This document shows, piece by piece, positions 10,838 through 22,461 of a stretch of DNA of 64,000 bases. Location: NCBI GenBank assembly GCA_013368445.1, contig JAACJO010000002.1, forward strand, positions 2,232,001 to 2,296,000, given 5' to 3'. How positions within the stretch are numbered: the stretch's first letter is position 1; every line of letters begins with the position of its first letter. A program made the translations under genes and the position numbers. This DNA is from Leucocoprinus leucothites (lineage: Eukaryota > Basidiomycota > Agaricomycetes > Agaricales > Agaricaceae). The notes under the pieces were generated by a model. The model saw only the letters and a list, made by a program, of their open reading frames with translations, was not told the origin of the DNA and searched no databases.

Positions 10838-13019
10838 ATGGATACTTTTGAAGACGAGAATCCCTTTGAAGACGCCAGTCATCTGCCTTCGGAAGCTTCG
10901 TCAACCTCCAAAGTTGCTCTTTATGAACCACCTTCAGGCCAACTGTCCCCCTCGTCCCCAACATCCCCAACTCGCCCATTTCCTTCACCTGGTACTCACA
11001 GGGCTCAGCAAAACAGCTATAAGACGGAGTTTTGCTGTGGCACGGACAGAGTATTACATTCTGGAGACGATGTGGAGATTTTAGTGCGTCGTTGCGATTT
11101 TCAAAGATGACTGCACAGCCTAATCGCTCTTCAGATTACGGACGCGCAGAAGACGTCGGTCAATGCAAGTTCACCGTATATCGTATATGTGATCAGAACT
11201 GGCGTACGTATCCCCCTTTGTTGGGTGTAAGCATGGTCGTCGCTGACCTGAAAGCTAGAACGCGGAAGCCAGACACCGCTACTCCGAATTCGAGTCTTTC
11301 CGGCAAAGCCTGGCCAAGCTCTACCCGACACTGATCATACCTCCTATTCCATCAAAGAACACTATTGGAGATTACGCTGTTAAACAGGCGAAGGCGAAAG
11401 AGGATGCTGCGATGATTGCACGACGAAAACGAATGCTGCAAACGTTCCTGAACCGTGTTGCACGCCATCCTATATTGTCCAACGAACATGTGTTCCATCG
11501 GTTTTTGGATGGAGAGGTATCATGGGTGCGCATGTTCGCTACGTCTTTTCTGTTTCATGACTCAATGAAAGCAGACGGAAGTGCTGAACTCGCCGCCTAT
11601 CACACTCCTACCAAAGAATATCCTGAAAGCACCCTCGCATAATCCAACGGATCAGAATGCTTCCCCGGCGTACAGCGTGCTTGCCAATCCCTCTGCAGCC
11701 CATCCCCTCCGCAATCCTGATCAAAGATTCCTGGACTCCGAAGCCTTCACTCACAAGTTTGCCAACCATGTCAGCGGTCCGATGGAAAAGGTTACCCGAA
11801 GAGTAATCAAGCGCTGGACTGGTACGAAAGCAGATTAAATAACTAAGATCGATCCCGCTGATCATCTAGAACAGACTATGCTCAGGACCACGCTGATTTA
11901 GGTGCCACGTTGAATGGGTTCAGCTTGAACGAAACAGGGGGACTTTCTGGTGCGATCGAAAAGACAGGTCAAGCTGCTGATGCCACATATATGTCAACCA
12001 CGAAACTGGTAAGCCATTCCCTAAATTGAGTGTCTCTACTGATCATATCTTTCGATAGCTCCAAGACTTAGAACAGAATTGGGCAGAACCTTTGCATGAG
12101 TATGCGCAGTTTGCATCGATCATTAAGAAACTATTGGCCTATCGACATCAGAAACACGTGCAGTATGAGATGACCCAAGATGCCCTTGCGAACAAACGCG
12201 ATTCACTAGAGGAGCTTGAAAAAAGCGAACACGAGGCGAAGCGGTTGGAAGAGGCCTTGACACGAGGAAGGGTGACAGCCCCATCCAGCCCACCTAGTCA
12301 ACAGCAATCCTCATCTACTCCGTCGAGTCCGGAGATCGTGGGAGAGGAGGAAGAGGAGAATGAACCAGCTACGGAGCATGGACAAGCAAACTCCTGGCCA
12401 ACGGCGCTGCCGGCTCATCCTGGACCTAATCCTGCTCGGCGGAGAACGAGAGCTCCTGGCATGGGTCTCCTGAATGCTCTTAGCTACACATTGCATGGCA
12501 TGATGGATGTAGATCCCGAGACCGCTCGTCGGAACGGTATCACGAAGACAAGGGAAACCATATCTCAGGCAAGTATCCTGACCCTAGTGAAGCGATGTGT
12601 CTGATTACCTCCTACCATAGCTGGAGGATGCCCTTCACTTATCAACCCAAGACCTGAAATACTCGAGTTCGACGATCCAGGCTGATCTTGACAGGTTCCA
12701 GCGGCAGAAAGTTGCAGACCTTCGGGAGATGGCGCTCAATATGGCACAAAGCCATCGTGAGTGGTGTAAAAAGGTCCGCGAGTTCCTTAGTGCCCGCATA
12801 CATCGTATAACATACGTGGTCGACTGACACTTTACTGGATAGAATCTGGAAGCTTGGGAGGAGGCGAAGAAGGAAGTTGATGCCATTCCGGACCATCCTA
12901 ACAAGCTACCTCCCCAATCCACGGGAGGTAATAATGCGGGCCCCCACGATGCGACGCCTGGTGCTGGGTCTTCAGGGACAAACCGCAGGGACTCGACAGC
13001 TACTATCAATGGTCGTTAG
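10838..13019 (+). CDS. atg20: PX/BAR sorting nexin, Atg20/Snx41 type
   Basis: Sorting nexins of this type bind phosphatidylinositol-3-phosphate on endosomes and act in retrieval transport and selective autophagy. Eight exons (10838-11083, 11135-11203, 11259-11525, 11575-11821, 11875-12008, 12059-12568, 12621-12773, 12843-13019) give 600 residues. The N terminus starts MDTFEDENPFED, then a Ser/Pro-rich stretch, then the PX domain: VEILITDAQKTS, HRYSEFESFRQSLAKLYP with the lipid-binding Arg-Tyr, and PPIPSK. The rest is helical and BAR-like (ETGGLSGAIEKTGQAAD, LLQDLEQNWAEPLHEY), interrupted by a low-complexity acidic Ser-rich insert (about 380-430), ending with KYSSSTIQADLDRFQRQK and a Gly/Ser tail. 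Start: ATG 10838; upstream open sequence lacks a usable ATG. Intron 6 starts GC (GCAAGT), a GC-AG intron. Naming between Atg20, Snx41 and Snx4 rests on overall layout. Confidence 0.85.
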
Positions 13020-13839
13020 TCCTTCGTTGGTCGACTTACATACATTCCACATCTTCTGTGGGAACACTGTTAGTCTGCTCCCGGTTTCTGTATTTGTTCC
13101 GGGCCACAAACGCCTTGTTCTGGAAGTAGCATCTCGCCGGTTAGTTTGGTGGGCTTGTGGCTTATGGGCATGTGCATATTGGCGCCTGGGTAGTTAATGG
13201 ATTACTTATTGGTCGGACTGAATGTTCGCAACTGTCTAGAAAGGCCCGGCATACAAAGGGAAAAGGAAAACGAATGCACAGCGATTACATATCTGAGTTG
13301 AAAAGCTTAGCTTCTAGTTGAGCAATAATTCATGAGAAACACACTGAAATACTTGCTCAATTACGTCTTTTGATAAACAGTATTTTGTACCAACCAGATC
13401 TTAGAGTAATGTATGTCAAGGGAATAATTTAGCTTGACAGTACTTTACATGGGATCTCAATGGCCGATCACAAGTTTCGGTTAAAGAGCCTTTTTGTCAT
13501 GAGCTCCATTTTCAGATTTTGAGCAGCGAATCAGGCTTCGATTTTTGTGTCCCTTGGGTCGAAGAACATTATCCCCCTGAGTCCCTATCTGTGCTCATAC
13601 TGGCCAGACAATTAGTGATTCCGTAGAGCTTAATTAGTCCATATAGAGCCGCATCACACACCCGCGAAACCAGCCCTCTTTGGACAAAGGGTGCAAACTC
13701 ATCCCTGATTTGAACATTAATACTCCTCCCACACCTCCAACCTTTTCACAAATTATAGGTATCACGCTCAAGTGCGTCGCTAACTTCATATACTAAATGT
13801 TTGCAACTTCGACTGACTAATCGCCGTTGAGTCCAGATC
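13020..13839. other. Intergenic region, 820 bases
   Basis: No coding signal was found. The middle (about 13290-13450) is rich in A and T. The right end is the promoter of the P-loop kinase gene. Confidence 0.4.
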
Positions 13840-15243
13840 ATGAGCAGCTCCTCGACTCACGATATTAGCACATCGGACGAGAACGAGGGATTTAACGCCC
13901 AAAATCAAGTCGTGCTTATCCTCTGCGGTCTTATTGCTTCTGGCAAAGTGAGTCTTGGCCTGCCTTTTTTTCCTGAGATGACTTGTTCAGTACGATCCAA
14001 CTTGTATGACTGACCCCATATCTAATGGTGTAATCGCTCGTAGACAACCTTCGCCAAAGCGCTCCAGGACCACTTCCCGCAATTCCGGAGATGCAATCAG
14101 GACGATCTAGGAAGCAGGCAAGCAGTAGAGGATGCAGCGCGGGAGTGTTTAGGGCTGGGGTATTCGATCTGTGTTGATCGGACGAACTTCAACGCTGCGT
14201 GAGTGTTTTTACGCCATCTTGATTCCATCATGTGCTTTTGTGATGTATGCGATGTGTGGCGTAGCGTCAGTAACCAAGTCGCCTTTGCCTTGTCGACCCT
14301 AGTAAACTAAACGGTCGAGAAGAGGCGAGAAGTCAATCCCAGATGAGGACGCCGCATCATCCCAACCTTCCAAGAATCTGATCTTGTGCTCACCTAACAT
14401 GGAATTACTGACCCAACATCTGTTCTACTTCTATTTTCTTCGTTGGTTTACAGGCAACGATCACACTGGATCAAGATTGCGCGTGAGTTTCCTGGGACTG
14501 TGATTTGGGTTATTGTCTTCGACACACCATTTGAGGTAAGCATGATTCACACCAATACTTCCTCCTGCCCTCTACTCCCGCATCCACGATAATCTCGATC
14601 AAAGCCAGAAAGGCTTCCGGCTGGGCAAGAGATACATGCGGGATCCAAATCGATCCCAGCATATCTCATCAAAATACCGTTGTCTTTACCAATAAAAAAT
14701 CTGGCGTTTATTAATCACTGCCTTTTGTCCTCGCCAAAATAGATCTGCGCTGCGATGCTCCGGAAAAGTGAGTGACTAGATTTTGTCCCTCTTTCTTTCC
14801 TTGTTGTATAAAGAACACATCAATACATCAACGATGATGCATTTGTCGAGCATCCCCTATTTCTTTTTGTCTTCAAACCTTCTGTCCAACCATCTCTAAT
14901 TTTATCTCTATCTTTCGTGACATCTCTAACTCTGACAAACCTTACTCTTCGCACGGCCACACATGTAGGAACCTCGCATCCCACCATCAAATCCGCAGAA
15001 CAGGGCCTCCCGATTCTCGCACGATTTGCCAACGACTTTCGTCACCCGGACCCTCGTGAGGGCCATGACTGTATTCTGTATCTCCAGCGACCTGCTTCGT
15101 CCAATTCAGATGGTAGGACAGGTGTTATTTCGGATGCTTTAAACACCGAGGTGGAAAACTCTACAGAACACTGCTATACAAGGTCAGAAGTATCTGCTAT
15201 TCTTCAGCGGGTCCGGGGTTCTCCTGTCGTATTGCCTCCGTAA
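13840..15243 (+). CDS. P-loop kinase-like protein (AAA_33 / PNK-type kinase fold)
   Basis: Five exons (13840-13947, 14044-14198, 14454-14535, 14743-14767, 14969-15243) join in frame to 214 residues. The Walker A motif is GLIASGKTTFAKAL near residue 31, split by intron 1 directly after the invariant Lys. A second signature, CVDRTNFNAAQRSHWIKIAR, matches the NTN/DNTN-like substrate segment of polynucleotide-kinase-like P-loop proteins, followed by TVIWVIVFDTPFEICAAML. The family phosphorylates small molecules or nucleic acid ends; the substrate here is unknown. The C-terminal part (FANDFRHPDPREGHD onward) looks like that of fungal homologues without an assigned role. Introns 2 and 4 (255 and 201 bases) are long for this locus; exon 4 is only 25 bases. 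It lacks the HAD phosphatase domain of bifunctional Pnk enzymes. Confidence 0.8.
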
Positions 15244-17636
15244 TCGAACCTTGCGTTTTCTTCCTCTTCTTCTGATCCCTCCGCCGCCGCTTCGATCATA
15301 TCAAATTCCCCTGGACCGAGTGGGTCCGCTGATAATAATCACTGAAAATAGCCTGGACGTGGCTCACGAACTATGCATGGAGGTTTGGGAAATCTTGGAT
15401 ATATGTGCTTCGGGGATCACGGTCAACGAGGCCTAGGTTCTGGGTGTCCTTCATATTCTCATTCGTCATTTTCTCCACGACAAGCCCGATATAATAGCTC
15501 CTGGAGAGGCAGGGGTACTTGGCGTGGTACAATCTGGCACACATATAGCTCTCCGCGAACTCATTCTACGGGAGAAGGACTTGGCGAAAATTCCAATACT
15601 TACCCTGGAGCCTCAGTCCTGAAGCAGGTATAACGTTGGGAGATGGGCCGCAGTTCATCCGTGAAAATATGGAAGTCACTGTTCGATCACCTTTCGTACA
15701 CCCCAGCTTCTTCCTTATTCATGATACCCCAGCGGCCGGGATTCTGTTCTCGACCTCAAGGCTCAGATTAACCGCCCAATTGCCGTTGTACATATTTGAC
15801 AATAAGTCTCTTAACTCCACCTTACAGAGTAGGTGATGGAAGACCTGGTAAGCTTCAGTCAATTGGATCACTCTTCTCATAATGACATTTTGGATATCGT
15901 TGTATCCTATCAAGACCGTTGAGTGATGCGAAGCGCGCCTAGATGGTGGACCTGAACAAAAGATCGAACACTCATAGCGTCTATTCAGCCACACGATTTC
16001 TCGTCATGCAAGAAATGAATTAATGTGACCCTTTGATAATATCCACGCCACGTTTGACCGATTGTAATCATCCTTCAATTTCGTCACCACTTGCGTGGAT
16101 TCAAGGCAAGCGCGGCATTGAGGCAATTGGAGACTTGCGAACCTAGTGAAGGGCCTCAGGGTGTTTATATTGCCAACTACTGCTAAACGAGCATCAAAGA
16201 CATGGCGAGTACTCCAAAGCCCCTGTAAGGAGATCTATAGCCAGCAGTATCGATCTCTCGAAACGGGGTCCGTCAAGTCACGCATCTTATTTTCTTGATC
16301 ATGCTGTATTGTCTTTTAGGCTCGGAAACCCCCGTTTGTGAAATTTCGAGCGGACATGAGGAAAGCCTGTCTGGCAGATGTGCGTCTTTCTCCTCGTGAT
16401 GCTGTTGAGGAAAATTGGTGACCTTTGACCACCTGAACTGTCACGCTTCGCCTATCCCGGAGACCCACCAACAACAATAAGACAGCTATTCTCCCAGTTC
16501 CTTCCGATGAGGGTTGACATGGACACTTGGTTCCCTCTTCTCCCGCTTCTCGCGTTTTTTGACTTGACAAAGGGTCGAATTCAATGCATGTTCATTAATC
16601 ATTGCTTCCATTATATCACAGGGGACGACGTATATTACCGAATTTTCGGACCTTGATGTACTTTCGCGGAAGTAGAATTTGGTAGTTAACATTTTCTCCC
16701 GTGTCAAGGCCAATCCGGGGGCCTGGCGGGGATTGATAAACCCAGTTCTTTATCTGTCACCGCCGTGAGTACCCTTGTCACCAGTACGTTGCACGATCTG
16801 GAGCCACGCACAGCTGTGCGCAGTCATACCACGGCAAGCTCGAGCACGGGAATAGGTTGCATACACTGTTTGTACTCAATTAGTGTGCGGCACGGTTAAT
16901 CACGCCGCTCATCACTGACATCAAGCGGTAACGGGGGTGGCATGAGAAACCATCGGCTCTCTAGCTCGATTCAATCGGTGGGATTGAACTTCAAGTCAAG
17001 GACGATTTATGACAACTCAGGTACTATTGCATCACGCCCTAGTCCCTGTTATTCAAATCCTATGAGAGAGCATCTTGCCGCAGGGCCTCAGCTCTCACGG
17101 CGGCGTCATGTTGAGTTGCTATGGAAGTAAGCGACCGGGGTTGTCGAAAAATCAAAAAAAAAAAAAAAAAAGCCCGCAGCCTTCAGAAAGGAGGATATGG
17201 CGTCGGCGCCTTTCTGAGGCGTACACACAAAGCGATTGTGGCGAAGGGACAGAGCGCCAGGCGGAGCAAGCATGATGTACACCCTATGTATGTTACTTTT
17301 AGTTCCCGGCTAGAATTAAGTATCCGTTGTTCAAGGAGAGGAGAGTTTAGAACGTTCGAACGCACTTCCTCAAGGAGTATCTTGGTCAAGGAGTAAAACC
17401 CACGATCCCTGTGGCGGACGGATATTATATTCGCAATCATGAATTCAGGAGGAGTATTGTCTTTAGAGTCTCTAGACAGGAGAGAAAATGCATGGAATGA
17501 AGTAGATCCAGAGTCTCGAGGAATGAGCGTCCGGGAATGCACAGTGCGTAAAAAGGGTTAGGTAAAATAGATAGTCTCTACGGTGAGGGAAGAGTCTAGG
17601 GAGCATCTAGAGCAGACGAGGCCCAGTCATTTATGT
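15244..17636. other. 2.4-kb stretch without a recognisable gene
   Basis: Several short ORFs occur on both strands but none shows a known domain or joins neighbours by convincing introns. A fairly protein-like piece lies at about 15437-15620 plus (contains HDKPDIIAPGEAGVLGVV and LRELILREKDLAKIPIL) preceded by another at 15251-15436 (GPLIIITENSLDVAHELCME). The two could be decayed exons of a lost gene. From 16000 to 17600 I see nothing coding; a homopolymer of A sits at 17154-17171. Confidence 0.4.
17154..17171. repeat. Poly-A run (18 A)
   Basis: A homopolymer of 18 A in a gene-free stretch. It could mark the tail of an old retroposed copy, but no target-site duplication or source gene was seen. 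Confidence 0.8.
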
Positions 17637-18844
17637 TCAAGTGGGTTTATCGTCGGACGACCCTGCCGTAGTAGTGTCCGCGTTCCCGATTTGTTTTACC
17701 TTCTTCCCGAGAATTTTTGCGCTCACCTATAGTCGGTCAAATGAAGTCGGTGAATGAGCATGTGTTTTGTCGGTGGCTGAATGGATGGAGCGCAACTTAC
17801 GTTTCGTATGTGCATAGCGGCGCGCTCGACTCCATGCTCCTTGCTAGTCTTGTACTTTTCAAGTGCTTCTTCTAGTTTACCAGCTGGAATGGAGGGAGGA
17901 AACACACATGTATGCCACACAGGTGAGGTTATGTTAAGATTAGACACAATACAGTCGCGGAAAGAGAACTAACTGGCTTCTAAGACAGCGGCATGATTGA
18001 AAGCTATTTCAGGATCTTCGGGAGAGAGTGAAGAGGCTATTCTGTTGAGTGTAAGTATCAGATCAGAATCGCGTGATGGAAGAGGTTGACGAATGTGGGG
18101 CAACCTACTCGAGGTGGTGCAGAGCAAGGTCCGGACGGGGAACTTTGAGCAACTGTTAGTTGATTGTGACGCAAGGACGAAGCTTCAGGTCGACATACCA
18201 GGTGAGATGATGTAAGCACTTGCAAGGTCTGGATCTGGTCAGCGTATCTGCAGTTTTTGGAAGATTACCGGCGTACTGGTGTGCGCGTCCGGGCTAGATG
18301 GCTGGAGAGCAATTGACTCTTTCCACGCGGAAATCGCATCGTCATATTCCTCTGTTTTTAGCTTGTCAAGCTTGAGTGGGCCAAGAGATGTGGAGAGACC
18401 AACTGAGATGGTAATGAGTTACGCCGAGGTTGAAGAGAGAACTAGCGTTTTTCTTAATTTCTGCGCTGCGTTTGTAGAGTTCCTTCGCTGCTTGGACATC
18501 ACCCTCTTCGAGTTTAACAGTGCCTTGCTCGAGACAACGAACGGCTTCAGCTTCCGCAGGGTCCGATGCGGTCGAGTGCGGGGTTACAGAGGTGGCCCAT
18601 CCTGTTTCGGGGGTCGTTGAGAAAGAAGCTTTGTAGAGGAGGCCATGTGCCTACTTCTGGAGGAGATTGTCAAAGTTGTTGGACTTCTGGAGCCAGACCA
18701 AGTTGGGCGAATATGGCTCTTGTGGTGTGCAGCCACAGTGAAGCTCCGAGAAAGACGACGGACGAGTTCGCGGGACTGGCATGAGATGGACAACATACTA
18801 TAAGTATTTCTTACGATTTCTGCGCTGGAGAATTCAAATGACAT
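17637..18844 (-). CDS. TPR protein, 5' end unresolved and possibly frameshifted
   Basis: A tetratricopeptide-repeat protein. The C-terminal part is secure. It reads AEAVRCLEQGTVKLEEGDV, AAKELYKRSAEIKKNASSLF, then across five good introns VTHYHLKEYDDAISAWKES, NLASAYIISP, PRPDLALHHLE, SSLSPEDPEIAFNHAAVLEA, GKLEEALEKYKTSKEHGVER, ending VSAKILGKKVKQ and TGA at 17637. About four TPR helical pairs are visible. Upstream of about 18620 no single frame works: one frame gives the start MSFEFSSAEIVRNTYS, another a hydrophobic segment VVFLGASLWLHTTRAIFAQL then a TGA, and the TPR part is in a third. No acceptable intron reconciles them. A membrane-anchored TPR protein with two small indels and a nonsense codon, sequencing error, or an unusual exon structure would all fit. 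Its start lies about 115 bases from tim23, back to back. Confidence 0.65.
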
Positions 18845-18958
18845 ATAGTCACGTGGACGTGTGTCACTGCTCAAGAATTTTGACTAGCGGCAATTTCCAT
18901 ACGCGTCTTCACCTCGTCTTCATCGTTCACCTCGTTCCCCTCCCACTCGTTCGCCGTA

Positions 18959-19883
18959 ATGTCTGCCTACTCATCTCACATGGACTCTGCCTCCTCGTCA
19001 TCTGATGTCCTCCGTGCTGCAGACCTCTCCAGCACTGGCTCTGGAGCTTCGTCACCGGACCAGGCTCCAACCGCAAACGACCTCCTCATGGCCGCGTATG
19101 ACCCAGCAAGGCTGCACCCCCTGGCTGGCCTGGGAGACAAACTCGATTATTTGCTTCTTGATGATGACAAGACAAACGAGCTTCCTGGTGCCGGTACGGC
19201 GATTCCTTCAAGGGGGTGGAGTGATGACCTTTGTTACGGGACGGGTACCATGTATCTTAGTGGTGCGTGTAGATCTCTTTCAAATTACTCAATTTGCTAT
19301 TTCGCCTTCTCGCTTCGGGCTTCGCTTGCTCCCTGCACCTCTCTCACCTTATCTCTCGCCATCTTGCTTGTCCCATTCTTAGCTCCCTTATTGTTTTGGA
19401 TTGTCACATGCTCACCTCCTTTTGCAGGTCTGACCCTTGGTGGTTTGTGGGGGCTACGGGAGGGCGCTCGACGGCCGCTTGCCGTATCGAATTCTAGACT
19501 ACGGATCAATAGTGTTCTCAATTCTGTCACGAGAAGAGGTACTTTTATTGGTAATTCGGCTGGTGTAATGGGTGCGTGTACTCTTCCCCTCTTGTCGAAC
19601 ACTCCCTAATCCACCCTGCTCTCCCTTTTCACAGCCCTCGTATATAATGCTATTAATTCTTCTATTGATTCTGCGCGTGGAAAACACGATACCCTCGGCA
19701 GTATGGCTGCTGGCGCCTTGACAGGTGCACTTTACAAGTCAACAGGTAAGAAGCTTACGTCTTGACATCCGGAATTGTCATCCCTAACTGCTTTTGTCAG
19801 CCGGAGTCAGGCCAGTGATTGTTGCTGCGACTATCGCTTCGGGAATGGCAGGCGTCTGGAGTGTTGTGAAAAAGAGCGTTTGA
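18959..19883 (+). CDS. tim23: Mitochondrial inner-membrane translocase subunit Tim23
   Basis: Tim23 forms the core of the presequence translocase that moves proteins across or into the mitochondrial inner membrane. Four exons (18959-19262, 19428-19571, 19635-19745, 19801-19883) splice in frame to 213 residues, close to the yeast length. The N-terminal half is soluble and Ser-rich (intermembrane-space domain), followed by ARLHPLAGLGDKLDYLLLDD. The Tim17/22/23 core shows YLSGLTLGGLWGLREGARRP, RINSVLNSVTRRGTFIGNSA, then GKHDTLGSMAAGALTGALYK and a final Gly-rich helix ending VVKKSV. The Gly motifs that pack the transmembrane helices are intact. All junctions keep phase. It shares a short divergent promoter with the TPR gene, which may also encode a mitochondrial or membrane protein. 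Confidence 0.95.
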
Positions 19884-20474
19884 TCCCACCATAGATGTAA
19901 TTACAACTTTAATATTCCCCCCACTCCCCTGGTTCTCCTTTCTTGGCAATTGTGAGTGAGTTTCTTAAAGAAGACACCCCGTAGAAGAGATTTCCATCGT
20001 CTATGGGGAGCGTTCGGGTGTCCGTTTGTTCGGGCAGGCAGATTTGTCCCCTGATATGGACCTGTGATCTGACATACTTCCAGAACTTTAGATGTGTCGT
20101 CTTTTCGTACTTGTTCGTGCGCTTTGGCTTCTACTCCTTTCGAGAATGGATATATAAATTAAACTCCTCCCGCTAAATTTTGCGTTCACCATTCAATCCC
20201 AGTCAGCAAGATTGGACCCAGCCAGGAGGCGCTGAACCAGACCCTGATGACCCGGATGTATGCCGGTTCCGGAGACGTCCACAATTATGACATTTTAGCA
20301 TGCTTCGAGTTCAGAACCATTGCGCGTTCGAGGATACCTGCTACTTGGCGACGGCAAGGGTCCCGTTTCATATACAAGGTCAGTCGATCTCCCCTCCCTC
20401 GTCTTTCCAGATATATGATTGACCAGCTGTTGACTTAATAGTTACATCTCTCCTTTCCGGTAACGATCAGGTCC
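19884..20474. other. Intergenic / 5' leader of the velvet gene
   Basis: No independent gene recognised. An open stretch at 20247-20438 ends near a possible splice donor and may belong to the leader of the velvet gene or an alternative first exon; it has no domain. Confidence 0.35.
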
Positions 20475-21757
20475 ATGAAGTACAATCGTCATGTGCCATC
20501 TTCAACTCCGTTGCCTAGTTCCATTCGTCGACGCGCCAAAAGAACATCCTGTAGTCTCTCCTCTTGCATAAAACATGCTCCCGACCAACCCGCAAGTCGT
20601 TTTGGCCCTCTGACCCAGCGGTCTGTCAGCAGCAGCGGCCATTCATCTCCTCAGTCATTCCCTTCGTCCGCCTTGTACGGCTCCCCATCCCGTGCAAGCC
20701 TCAGCCCTCCTTCCAGTCAAAATTCGGTTCCTGAGTACTCCTCACAGCGTCCTGTGTTCTCTAGACCTACGCCCAGGATTCAGGTTGCTTCCCTCCTCGC
20801 GGATCCTCAGACGAGGTACGTTCCACGTATTTTGCCGTCATCCTTTGAGCGCCCAGTTTAGCAACAAGGTTACATCTAGGTCATATCACCTCGAAGTTGT
20901 CCAACATCCGCAAAAAACGGCGGAATTTGGGCATTCAAACCTTTCTCGGCTACCTATAACTCCACCAATCATTGTGCAATTAACTGTAAGAGACCCCTCT
21001 GGCAACTCCGTTGTGCCGTACGTACCGTTGGCTCGTCCACTTTTGTTGGGACCAATTTTGAACATCAGTCTTGATTGGTTGATTGTTACTTAATTATAGG
21101 GAGGCGGAGTTGCCATTCTTGGTTGCGCACTTATCGCTGTTTTCGGAAGACGGGCTGACACCGTTGAATATGGGGTCGAATATTGGAACTGGCAACTCGC
21201 CACCGATTTTATATGGTAATCTTGTTTCCTCGATAGACCAGTATGAGGACCCACAGGGGAACTTGGGGCTGTTTTTCTTGTTTCCGGATGTTAGTATTCG
21301 GTGGAGAGGGAGGTATCAGCTGGGGATTACGCTCACGAGACTGTCAGGGTAAGTGTTGTGTACCTGGTCACTAGGTGACTTCTGGACTTTGTTTCCTTTT
21401 TCTGTTTTGGAATTTCTTCAAAGCATCGTATTAACCAATTGCTTTAGGACCGATTTTTCAGGATCAATCGGGTTAGCTGGACAAGGGGCGATTTTAGCTG
21501 AAGCAAGAACGAGATCGTTTGATGCATTGGCTTTGAGCCAGTATACTGCCGTTCGTATGTTGATTTCCTGTGTTCTGGTTATATGAAAGCGGAGATTCAC
21601 TGATGGAACTTTCTTTTTTTCTTTTCTTATCGCTTCGGTGTCTTTTTTTCGTTTAACTTCGTTTGTGGTTGTGGCTGAAGCACCCACTCGATTGACGCAA
21701 TGTTTGATTCGACAGGGTGCTAGGATGTTCACTTATATGCCTCCGGCGGGTTCATAA
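20475..21757 (+). CDS. Velvet-domain transcriptional regulator (VosA/VelB class)
   Basis: Velvet proteins are fungus-specific DNA-binding regulators that couple development, spores and secondary metabolism. Five exons (20475-20815, 20862-21017, 21100-21348, 21448-21554, 21681-21757) join in frame to 309 residues. Residues 1-115 are Ser/Pro-rich and disordered. The velvet domain fills the rest: SYHLEVVQHPQKTAEFGHSN, RLPITPPIIVQLTVRD, LPFLVAHLSLFSEDG, YGNLVSSIDQYEDPQGNLGL, FLFPDVSIRWRGRYQLGITL and the closing LTQCLIRQGARMF. The last donor (GTATGT after GCC GTT C) was chosen because it alone gives the family ending. The domain sits at the C terminus with a long N-terminal extension. It could be VelB-like or VosA-like; the subtype is not settled. 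No nuclear localisation signal is obvious beyond SSIRRRAKR near residue 20. Confidence 0.9.
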
Positions 21758-22341
21758 TGTCGTTGGTGGGATCACATCTTTTAGTCGGATTGATGTAGTG
21801 ATGAAACATCGCTTTCGCTTTCGATCATTGTTGTTTTTTTGTTGGCTTTCATATTTGCTGGCGCTTGATTTGGGCGTTTATCTGTAATCTTCATGGTCTC
21901 ATTATTATAGTTTTTCTTTTCTTATTGGGGTGCGGATTGTGGTGCCGTGCGACACACTGCCTTCGGTACGCTTAACGACTCATGCTTTCGTTGATCGGCA
22001 CGTGCGCCACGGAGCGGAGAAGCGGCTTTCAAGGGAGAATCGTTCTCTATTAACTCCAAGCTGAGATGAACATGATCGGGGATAACAGGACGTTCAGTTA
22101 GGAGAAGTCGGACGAGAGCTGCGAAGCAGCCATAGAGCCAGATATTGGGGAACAAGTGATATGAAGAACCGGGTTAAGGAAGAACTCAGCGCATGTTGGC
22201 CTCGTTTTTTCTTGCGAATTTGTTGAATGACGATTGTACCCAATCAGTGGAAATGACCTATATTTAGTAAGCCGAAGACCCGCCGCAGCAGCGCCTCTCA
22301 GCCCTATTTAGTCCGGGGTGTGATGGCCCTTATTAACCGTG

Positions 22342-22354
22342 CACACACACACAC
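22342..22354. repeat. CA dinucleotide repeat
   Basis: Six and a half CA units about 110 bases upstream of the CYSTM-like start codon. Confidence 0.85.
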
Positions 22355-22384
22355 TTGGGGCGTGACGACTCTCGGTTTCCTTTT

Positions 22385-22400
22385 TCTCTCTCTCTCTCTC
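22385..22400. repeat. TC dinucleotide repeat / pyrimidine tract
   Basis: Eight TC units within a longer pyrimidine-only tract that ends about 25 bases before the CYSTM-like start codon. It is probably a core-promoter element near the transcription start, by analogy with other fungal genes. Confidence 0.75.
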
Positions 22401-22461
22401 TTTCTTACTTTCTTACTTCCACCATCTCCTCTTCTTCCTCTTGTACTCTGTGAGTTCCGAA

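Larger units (their letters stand above)
21758..22461. other. Intergenic region with CA and CT microsatellites, promoter of the CYSTM-like gene
   Basis: About 700 bases between the velvet and CYSTM-like genes. The right end carries a CA run and a long pyrimidine tract just before the start codon, which is common at highly expressed fungal promoters. No coding signal. Confidence 0.5.

Noticed and set aside
17183..17542. 119-codon minus-strand ORF
   Set aside because: No motif, sits next to the poly-A run in a gene-free stretch, and no introns or neighbours support it.
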